Positions 54,746 through 61,213 of a stretch of DNA of 64,000 nucleotides are shown here, piece by piece. Every line of letters starts with the position of its first letter. The first letter of the stretch is position 1. The notes under the pieces are model-generated. The model did no database searches, was not told the DNA's origin, and saw only the letters and a program-made list of their open reading frames with translations. Location of the stretch: the NCBI RefSeq assembly GCF_030506285.1, contig NZ_CP119422.1:2666001-2730000 (forward strand), given 5' to 3'. A program made the translations under genes and the position numbers. The DNA comes from Catalinimonas niigatensis. GTDB taxonomy: Bacteria > Bacteroidota > Bacteroidia > Cytophagales > Cyclobacteriaceae.

Positions 54746-55207
54746 TTACAGGCTAGCCTGCTGCTTAGCACATACCATTTCTCTTGTTTTCTTCCAGATC
54801 CAAAAACCCAGCACCATGCCCGTCGTATTCCAGATCAGGTCATCTATATCAAAAGTACCCCTGCGGGTAATGAACTGGAGGGTCTCGACCGTCAGGCTCA
54901 GCATAAAGCCGCTAATCAGATAGAAAAACGTATTCCTTTTCCCCAGGAATTCATACAAGATGATCCCCATAGGAATAAACAGTAGTATATTCCCTCCCAC
55001 ATTGAACAGCAATATTTTGGCTTCCCTATCTCGCTCGGACTCCAGGGCATTCATCAAAAAATGAGACGTAGTTTTGAAGGGGCTTAAGATCATCTCTTTT
55101 TCCCTGCCATCCTGGCGATGCAGCGGCCCTGCGGAGGTAAAAAAGAGTAGCCAGGCTGCCAGGGACAGATACGTAAGGGTAAAGATGATCAAAAGTATTT
55201 TCCTCAT
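54746..55207 (-). CDS. VanZ-family membrane protein (second copy)
   Basis: A 153-residue protein with four helices (ILLIIFTLTYLSLAAWLLFF, ILLFNVGGNILLFIPMGIIL, FYLISGFMLSLTVETLQFI, MVLGFWIWKK). The VanZ motif reads VETLQFITRRGTFDIDDLIWNTTGMVLGF. It is a diverged paralogue of the gene at 53915, so the duplication is not recent, unlike the repeats around it. Function is unknown; a role in envelope modification is the usual suggestion for the family. Confidence 0.88.
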   Translation of the reverse strand: MRKILLIIFTLTYLSLAAWLLFFTSAGPLHRQDGREKEMILSPFKTTSHFLMNALESERDREAKILLFNVGGNILLFIPMGIILYEFLGKRNTFFYLISGFMLSLTVETLQFITRRGTFDIDDLIWNTTGMVLGFWIWKKTREMVCAKQQASL

Positions 55208-55617
55208 GGTATTTTTCGGTTACGGATGTTAGTACGTGCAAAGCTGTACAAATCTCAGGCCTGATCTATCTTACTGACGGAATATTCAGGATAAGGGATC
55301 ACCTTACCTTGCAGGCCGCACAGGGTCCTTTTCCATGAGAAACATTTATCCTTACCCATTAAAACAAATCTTACTTCAAAGCAGAAATATTACGCTAATA
55401 CCTCCTATCTCAACTGGAAACAGAACGCCATAAAAGCAGATAAGCCGGGAATTTAAGTAGCTGAGCATAAATAATAAGATATTTCTTTGCTATAAAAGGT
55501 TGACGTACAACATTTTAGGCCGCCCTGGCAGGGTTTGGAGTAAAATAGCACCCGGCGTGGGTCGCTGGTGCTTAAAAGTATATTTACATTGTTAAACCCA
55601 TAAACAGCATTAAGCTT
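55208..55617. other. Intergenic region upstream of the PIN-type TA module
   Basis: About 410 bases. An inverted repeat AGCACC / GGTGCT spans 55547-55572, about 45 bases before the antitoxin start, and could be an operator for autoregulation. Otherwise no gene or site is supported. Confidence 0.4.
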
Positions 55618-55824
55618 ATGAGCAAGATACAAACTCTCATCAAAGAGATAGACACATTAGAAGCAAAAGAAGTAGAGGAAGTTTTGCAATACCTGCTGAA
55701 AAAAATACGGGGTAAAGAAAGTGTCAAATCCAGATTAGCCAGATACCGGGGAAAGGGCCAGGGAATATGGCAGCAGGATGCACAGGAATATATCAATCAA
55801 GCCCGTGAAGATGATCGCTTCTGA
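55618..55824 (+). CDS. Antitoxin-like small protein of a PIN-toxin module
   Basis: A 68-residue protein (ATG 55618). A helical N-terminal part (IQTLIKEIDTLEAKEVEEVLQYLLKKI) is followed by a basic stretch (KSRLARYRGKGQGIW) and an acidic tail (QREDDRF-like end). Its stop overlaps the start of the PIN-domain frame (ATG at 55811), the usual antitoxin-toxin arrangement. It has the size and layout of VapB-type or related antitoxins, though no HTH or AbrB fold is obvious. The frame is intact. Confidence 0.65.
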   Translation: MSKIQTLIKEIDTLEAKEVEEVLQYLLKKIRGKESVKSRLARYRGKGQGIWQQDAQEYINQAREDDRF

Positions 55825-56237
55825 AAAAGTATTTTTTGACACTGCGCCCTTTATTTATCTGGAGAAGATCATCCTGAATACTTTAGTAGTGTGGAAAATT
55901 TTTCAGTACTGCTGAAGAAAATCATTGGACCCTGGTGACCAGTGTTTTGAGCATAGCAGAATTTGGTGTAAAACTCCAAAAGGAAAACAAAATAGAAGTA
56001 ATTGCAGCTTTTCATCAATTACTTACAGACTTTCATTTTCAAGTATATGATATCAATGCAGAAATAGCCCAGCAAGCTTATCAGTTGAGGGCAAAGTACA
56101 TTTTTTTGAAAGGAATGGATGCTTTACAACTCGCTACTGCTATGGTGAGCGGATGTAATCGTTTTTTTACAAATGATAAAAAGTTAAACAAGGTAGAAGA
56201 ACTCCAGCTTGTGATGGTAGAAGATGTAAGTGTCTAA
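55811..56237 (+). pseudogene. PIN-domain toxin broken by two frameshifts
   Basis: The PIN domain can be read only by moving through three frames. The first is MIASEKVFFDTAPFIYL from ATG 55811, with the catalytic Asp in FFDTA. The second is EDHPEYFSSVENF from 55864. The third is TAEENHWTLVTSVLSIAEF onward to a stop at 56237, including LKGMDALQLATA and FFTNDKKL, the second and third acidic sites. Both shifts equal a one-base deletion: one around GGAG at 55861, and one in the T5 run at 55899-55903, where six T would restore the frame. It is a ribonuclease-type toxin and, if the assembly is right, inactive. Confidence 0.8.
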
Positions 56238-56257
56238 TCCAACACATCTCTTTAAGC

Positions 56258-56592
56258 AAGTCTAAACAAGATTCCCGCATCCTCGGCTGCAAGTGAGGCT
56301 GAGTGGGCAGCCCTTCGCACCCCTCTGACTCCCTGAAGAGAGGCCCTTGCTCTATACATATGAGTTAGGTTTTGTTATATTGCTATGTACTTCTGCGGAA
56401 GACTTCAGATCATAAACACCTTCTACCTGTCATCCAGCACTGCGTGTTGCACGCCGCACATTGCACGGGGTGCCCCGCACACCGCGAAAATATCTTTTAC
56501 ATGAAGTGCACTTATCTCCCTGGTAAGCACAAACCTTCCTTGAGCGCAGAAAACTCAGTGGCTTGTTGGGTTAATTCTTATGAAGCTGCAAC
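56258..56592. repeat. Dispersed repeat copy R3 (fullest copy)
   Basis: It begins AGCAAGTCTAAACAAGATTCC. At 56426 comes CCTGTCATCCAGC, then a GC-rich core with the palindrome GGGGTGCCCC and GCACACCGCG. Then follow AAAATATCTTTTACATGAAGTG, CTCCCTGGTAAGCACAAACC and CTTATGAAGCTGCAAC. The same order occurs in R1, R2 and R4. Confidence 0.75.
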
Positions 56593-56699
56593 ATTAAATG
56601 TATGAATCAAAGCTTTGAACTATGCGTTTGCCTTGATTGTCTATGATTTCAATATGTAATGTTGTAAGGGACCATTGAAATAATAACCTACCCAAGACC

Positions 56700-56724
56700 A
56701 AGGTCTGGTGTCCTCACAGACCTT
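56700..56724. repeat. Short inverted repeat
   Basis: A perfect 7-bp inverted repeat AAGGTCT / AGACCTT around an 11-base loop, followed by a second small pair GGGGC / GCCCC. It could be the terminator region of the antidote gene or part of a repeat; there is no T run. Confidence 0.4.
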
Positions 56725-56796
56725 TGATGGGGCTTGTGGAAACTGGGCCCCAGCCAAGGGTCTATTTATTCTTCTAAGTTCCCTAAAGCGTATTAG

Positions 56797-57078
56797 TTAA
56801 GCAGTCCCTTTTACCTTTAGATTACTCCCTACTGCTCTAATTACTTTTAAAATTGTTTCAAACTGGGGTTTTGCATCCTCCGAAAGCGCTTTGTACAAAC
56901 TAGGCCTGCTCATCCCTGTTTGCTCAGCTATTTTTGACATGCCAATGGCTTTAGCAACATGTCCAAGTGCTACAACAATATCTCTGGAATCACCTTCCTC
57001 TAAAACTGTGTTCAAGTATTCCTGAATCATTTCATTATCATCAAGATAATCTGCTATATTGAATCGTGTTGCTTTCAT
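56797..57078 (-). CDS. Addiction-module antidote protein (HTH, HigA-2/RHH-free type)
   Basis: I start at ATG 57078 (93 residues, MKATRFNIADYLDDNEMIQEYLN), not at the longer upstream frame, because the toxin relic ends one base before this ATG. The HTH is clear: HVAKAIGMSKIAEQTGMSRPSLYKALSEDAKPQFETILKVIRAVG. This is the family annotated as putative addiction module antidote protein, normally paired with a RelE/ParE-type toxin encoded just upstream, as here. It should bind and neutralise the toxin and repress the promoter. The gene is intact although its toxin is not. Confidence 0.85.
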   Translation of the reverse strand: MKATRFNIADYLDDNEMIQEYLNTVLEEGDSRDIVVALGHVAKAIGMSKIAEQTGMSRPSLYKALSEDAKPQFETILKVIRAVGSNLKVKGTA

Positions 57079-57079
57079 A

Positions 57080-57385
57080 CTAATTATTTTTTTGATACTC
57101 CTCCCAAAGTCGTTTTGCTTTTTTAATGTCTGTATTTTGGGTTGATTTATCTCCACCTATCAATAAAAGAATGAGTTGTTCTCCATGCTCTTTTAGATAA
57201 ACCCGATAGCCTTTTGCATAGTGAATTCTTAATTCAGAAATACCCTCACCTACAGCTTGACAATCACCAAAGTTTCCCAGTTATTCTATTCGTTGAAGAC
57301 GGATCAAAATTTTTGCTTTTGCTTTTCTGTCTTTTAATTTCCGAATCCATTTGTCAAATTCAGAAGTCTTCTCAATTAAATACAT
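57080..57385 (-). pseudogene. RelE/HigB-type toxin with an in-frame stop
   Basis: The frame from ATG 57385 reads MYLIEKTSEFDKWIRKLKDRKAKA...RLQRIE, then TAA at 57281-57283, then LGNFGDCQAVGEGISELRIHYAKGYRVYL and LLLIGGDKSTQNTDIKKAKRLWEEY, ending at 57080. It is a complete RelE/ParE-superfamily toxin of the type II addiction-module killer group except for the extra TAA codon between Glu34 and Leu, where the family has RIELGNFGD. The residues expected in the active fold (the GISELRIHY and GYRVYL segments) remain. The toxin is presumably silent. Confidence 0.85.
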
Positions 57386-57593
57386 ACGCTAATGTATTCA
57401 CTTGGATACAGTTTGGCAAGAGGAATTTTGTTAGATTCTGAAGGGAATAACACATAATGCTTCACCATATTGGATATATCAGCCAGACCGTATGGAAAGC
57501 TAAAATGATAGAAATATGAACGCTAAATCTGTTGGGAACTTCTCATCCATGAATCGCTGTAGTACTGCTGTTCATGGTTCCTTTTTCTCTTTT

Positions 57594-57860
57594 AGCAAGT
57601 CCAAACAAGGTCCTTCCTGGAGGACAAGAGTGAATGGCTGTCATCAGCATTGCATGCCGCGCATCGCATGCCGCGAAAAAACTTTTTACATGAAGTGCCC
57701 TCATCTCTCCCGTAAACATAAACCTTCTTCAAGTGTAGAAAGCTCATTTACTTGTTGGGCTAAGTCTTATGAAGTGGCAACAGGTAAATATAAGTGCATA
57801 GCCAACAACTTATGAGGGCACTCAAACTGTGAGCAGGATATCATCTACATCAAATTTTTA
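57594..57860. repeat. Dispersed repeat copy R4
   Basis: It begins AGCAAGTCCAAACAAGGTCC. At 57637 comes GGCTGTCATCAGC with GCATGCCGCGCATCGCATGC, then AAAAAACTTTTTACATGAAGTG and ATAAACCTTCTTCAAGTG, then CTTATGAAGTGGCAAC. It continues into a copy of the VanZ gene end. Confidence 0.75.
57768..57860 (-). pseudogene. Remnant of a VanZ gene 3' end
   Basis: The sequence TATGAAGTGGCAACAGGTAA, then GTGCATAGCCAACAACTTAT and CTCAAACTGTGAGCAGGATA, then TCATCTACATCAAA matches, with scattered changes, the last about 95 bases of the VanZ gene at 53915-54020. Only this piece is present. It marks an earlier third VanZ copy carried with the repeat. Confidence 0.7.
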
Positions 57861-57985
57861 TGTGCCCTTTGCCTCATACCGTTATGAGGAGGTCTTGCAA
57901 AGAAACCAGCTAAGCATTTATAAACCCAAGTAGGTTCAGCAGAACATTAATGGGATATTCTGTAAAACATTTTTATTTCCAGTAA

Positions 57986-59070
57986 TTACCTTCTTAAATA
58001 TCGGCTCCAAAAAATAAAGTAGACAAAAGGAATATAACGCATAAAGAAATGTTTGAAAGTCCGGGGACGTGCTTTCTCCAACATAGAGCAAAGGGCTATA
58101 TACAAGGTGAAAGACAAGAGCAGATAAAGAACCGCCAGATAGATATTGCTCAGTTGATAGATTTGGCTGCTCATGGCAATATATACTACACTAAAAAAAA
58201 TGAGCATGAAAGATGCCCGAAGATGACTGGGGTTTCTGCGTATTAATATGTGATGAATGTGCCGCTTATCCAGAAAGAAGGGAGACTGTCCTATCATCAG
58301 GCGGATGGTAAATACCCGCAAGGTGTCAAACAATGGCACTCCTAATACTGCTAAGGCAATAAAGGGAGCGTTCTCCAGATGGTATTCCCCTCTCACATAT
58401 GCATTGGTTTGGATAAATTGCATGGCCAGTGCTGCTATCGTAATGCCGATAATGAGAGAGCCTGTATCTCCCGGGAAGATCTTCTCGCTACGGGATAAGT
58501 TATAACGGACAAAGCCTATCAGTGCTCCACATAAACAAAAAGCCAACACTGCGTAATCGGTAAAGCCTGTGAGCAGAAACCAAACCCCAAAGCAAAGCGC
58601 CGCCAGAGCGCCCAGGCCGCTGGCCAGCCCATCTATGCCATCAATCAGGTTATACGCATTGGTGACTACCACATAGACGAAGAGACTGAAAAGTAAGCTT
58701 ATCAGATAGGGCAACTCCTCTATACCCAAAATACCATAAAAGCTCTCTATCCTCAGATCAGCACCAATGATCAGGAGCAAAGCTGCCAGGATCTGAGCCA
58801 ACAGTTTTTTGACAGGATCTATGATGAGCACATCCTCCTTCAATCCGGTGAAGAAAATCAAAGTGAGTGCCGCGATGACATACTGCAGACCATTGGACGG
58901 CCTGAGGCTTCCCCAGATCGTTAACCCCAAAACAATAGCGGCAAAGACAGAAATCCCTCCTAAAGTAGGGACAGGACGCTGATGTTCTCTCTTTGTATTA
59001 GGATTATCTACCAGCCCAAACGCCAGCGAAAGATTGGCGAATAGAAAAGTAGTATTATGAATTTCATCAT
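57986..59070 (-). CDS. WecA/MraY-family undecaprenyl-phosphate sugar-1-phosphate transferase (frameshift near start)
   Basis: A polytopic protein of about 361 residues if the frame is repaired. Family motifs are LVDNPNTKREH...PVPTLGG (cytoplasmic loop 1), GLKEDVLIIDPVKKL (DDxxD-type site, here Glu-Asp), NAYNLIDGIDGLASGLG, FPGDTGSLIIG and the His-rich DKRHIHH. It would transfer GlcNAc-1-P or a similar sugar phosphate to undecaprenyl phosphate, the first step of glycan assembly. The ATG pair at 59065-59070 is one base out of frame with the rest. Adding one T to the T4 run (59045-59048, A4 on the plus strand) gives MMKFIILLFLFANLSLAFGLVDNPN, a perfect first helix. Without repair the first usual start codon in frame is a TTG at 58930, after PTLGG. 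Confidence 0.8.
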
Positions 59071-59216
59071 AGTGCCTACGCTTTTAGTATCTCGGATCTT
59101 ACCCTGAGAAAACCGGCATAAACTTCCTGGCAGACTTCATCAATTTGTATTTCAGATCACTTCTAAACACCACAAGTTTATGTACATTTGAGTACCTAAG
59201 CTGACTACCTTTAGAT

Positions 59217-60698
59217 ATGCGCTTTATTCTAATGCTCTTGCTCCACTTTATTTGCATCATCACTGCCTGCGCCCAGCGGACCGACTCTCTACACATAGAG
59301 ATAGGCAGCATGGCTACGCTGGCCAGCCAGGAGTATCAGCCCCTGTGGCTAGTGGCCAACCGCTGGGGCACCATTGCTGACTGGAAAGGCGATGCATCTA
59401 CCCATCTGCGCCTGAGCAACTACCATAGATGGGGTAGCCGGGATAGCATTTCCTCTAGTAAGACCCGAAAAACTTTTGATCACCATAAAAAGAAGGCCCG
59501 AGCTCTTTATCTTACCTATGGTCTGGATCTCTACAACAATCAACATTTTGATGATTTCTTTCTGGAAGAAGCTTACCTGAAGATAGGCTATGGTCCCTGG
59601 GAACTGAGGGGAGGGCGCTATGAGGAAGTGATTGGGGAGGGAGATCCTGAGCTCTCCAGTGGCTCTCTGAGCCTCAGCAGCAATGCCCTTCCTATCCCCA
59701 AAATAGGCATTGCCGTCACTGAGTATACCGATGTGCCTTTTACTCAGGGCTGGCTACAGTTCAAAGGGCAGTTTAGCCACGGATGGATGGGCAGCAACAG
59801 GGTAGTCAGCCATACTTACCTGCACCAGAAAGATTTGTATCTCAAGCTGGGAAAGGAGCAGTTGAGCATTTATACAGGTCTCACTCACTTTGCCCTGTGG
59901 GGAGGAGAGCATCCCCGGCTAGGCACGCTCCCTCAGTCTTTTACAGACTATATCAGGGTAGCCCTGATCATCAAAGGAGGAGAAGATGCACCGATTACTG
60001 AGGCCATGAATAAGCTGGGGAATCATTTGGGCATGACCGATATAGGCCTGCGGTTTAGGTGGAAAGCCTGGCATGGCACCCTCTACTATCAAACGCCCTA
60101 TGAAGACAGGTCCGGCTTCCTGCCATCCCGTAATCCTGACCATCTAGCCGGCATAAGCATCAGAAAGAAACATGGGTTACTCAATGCCATTACCCTTGAA
60201 TACATGGATACCCGGAAGCAAAGCGGCTCTGTACACCCTCCCGGACTGGATAATTATTACAATAATGGATTGTACGGCACGGGATGGGTATATCAGGGAA
60301 ATACCCTGGGCACGCCTTTATTCCTTACCCGTAGCAGAGGGCAGCAGTATTTTGGAGAGGAGGTCAGTTCATCTTCCTGGAATGTGATCAACAACCGTAT
60401 TCATGGGTTTCATATGGGCGTATCCGGTAACTTCACTGCGCATCTGCAATACAGGACACTGCTGACTTATACCCAAAATTACGGGAACTACTACAATGAT
60501 GCCCTATTTCAACCTTATAAAAAACAAGTTTACTTTTTGCAGGAGCTGGTTTATACACAAGATCGCTGGACGCTAAGTGCAGCGCTGGGGGTGGACAGAG
60601 GCAGCCTCACCGACAATACAGGGGGCGCATTAGGCATCAGCTATGATCTGAGCGATGCTTTAAAAAAAAATAAGCATAACTCATTTACAAGGGAATGA
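59217..60698 (+). CDS. Wzi-family capsule assembly outer-membrane protein (second copy)
   Basis: A 493-residue protein with a signal peptide (MRFILMLLLHFICIITACAQ). It is collinear with the protein at 50755: TDSLHIEIGSMATLASQEYQPLWLVANRWGTIAD, ELSSGSLSLSSNALPIPKIGIAVTEYTDVP, FKGQFSHGWMG, YYQTPYEDRSGF, LEYMDTRKQSG and LDNYYNNGLYGTGW. It ends GGALGISYDLSDALKKN. The protein should form a barrel with surface glycan-binding loops. It is divergent from the WecA-like gene, with about 147 bp between the starts, so priming and anchoring genes may be co-regulated. Its G content in the tract region differs from the first copy and it lacks the G6/G7 runs. Confidence 0.88.
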   Translation: MRFILMLLLHFICIITACAQRTDSLHIEIGSMATLASQEYQPLWLVANRWGTIADWKGDASTHLRLSNYHRWGSRDSISSSKTRKTFDHHKKKARALYLTYGLDLYNNQHFDDFFLEEAYLKIGYGPWELRGGRYEEVIGEGDPELSSGSLSLSSNALPIPKIGIAVTEYTDVPFTQGWLQFKGQFSHGWMGSNRVVSHTYLHQKDLYLKLGKEQLSIYTGLTHFALWGGEHPRLGTLPQSFTDYIRVALIIKGGEDAPITEAMNKLGNHLGMTDIGLRFRWKAWHGTLYYQTPYEDRSGFLPSRNPDHLAGISIRKKHGLLNAITLEYMDTRKQSGSVHPPGLDNYYNNGLYGTGWVYQGNTLGTPLFLTRSRGQQYFGEEVSSSSWNVINNRIHGFHMGVSGNFTAHLQYRTLLTYTQNYGNYYNDALFQPYKKQVYFLQELVYTQDRWTLSAALGVDRGSLTDNTGGALGISYDLSDALKKNKHNSFTRE

Positions 60699-61213
60699 CC
60701 ACCTCATTGTCCACTACGCTTGTCATCCAGCGTTGCACGCCGCTGAGGGACCTGCTAAAGGCTAGAAAAAGAACCGTAAGAGATGGTTTAGCTCCAGCAT
60801 CATGGCTTTAACTCAACAGTTTAGAACCCTACTACGAACATCATTTATTTATCGCTTAAAAGTCTTATCATTTTAAGACTTAAAAGTTCCCTCCTCGGCG
60901 TGCGGAGCACCCCGTGCAATGCGGGGCATCCCATGCAACGCTGGATGACAGGCAGCAAATTTCTGTCCTCAGGAAGGAAGCTGTCTGGACCTGCGCAGAT
61001 GACGAAGCAAACATAAGAATAACGGCTTGGCGTGATAAGAGATCAAACTCATTCGCTTAACTTCACAAGTGTTCCTCTCGCAAGACATGACGTTCTCTAT
61101 TCAGAGGTTCATCCTGGGTATAGGATAGCGCTACCTTAAGCAGAAAATCAAAGAGCGCCAGGGTAAGTACTCACTTTTCACTGAAAAAATGGACAAGCAA
61201 TGCCGGTTTGGGC
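60699..61213. other. Intergenic region with inverted copies of the GC-rich repeat
   Basis: About 515 bases between two convergent genes. At 60720-60750 a plus copy reads TTGTCATCCAGCGTTGCACGCCGC. At about 60895-60957 a minus copy ends CAACGCTGGATGACAGGC. Between them is a perfect 8-bp hairpin AAGTCTTA / TAAGACTT (60860-60881). No gene was seen. Confidence 0.6.

Larger units (their letters stand above)
56238..56796. other. Intergenic region with repeat R3 and an inverted repeat
   Basis: About 560 bases between the two TA modules. It holds repeat copy R3 (56258-56592) and the hairpin at 56700-56724. No gene was seen; a 77-codon plus frame is translated repeat sequence. Confidence 0.55.
57386..57985. 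other. Intergenic region with repeat R4
   Basis: About 600 bases upstream of the broken RelE toxin and downstream of the WecA-like gene. It holds repeat R4 with a decayed VanZ 3' end. No intact gene was seen. Confidence 0.5.

Noticed and set aside
55811-56237. Programmed frameshifting in the PIN toxin
   Set aside because: Two separate one-base losses are needed and no slippery heptamer with downstream structure is evident; pseudogene or sequencing error is simpler.
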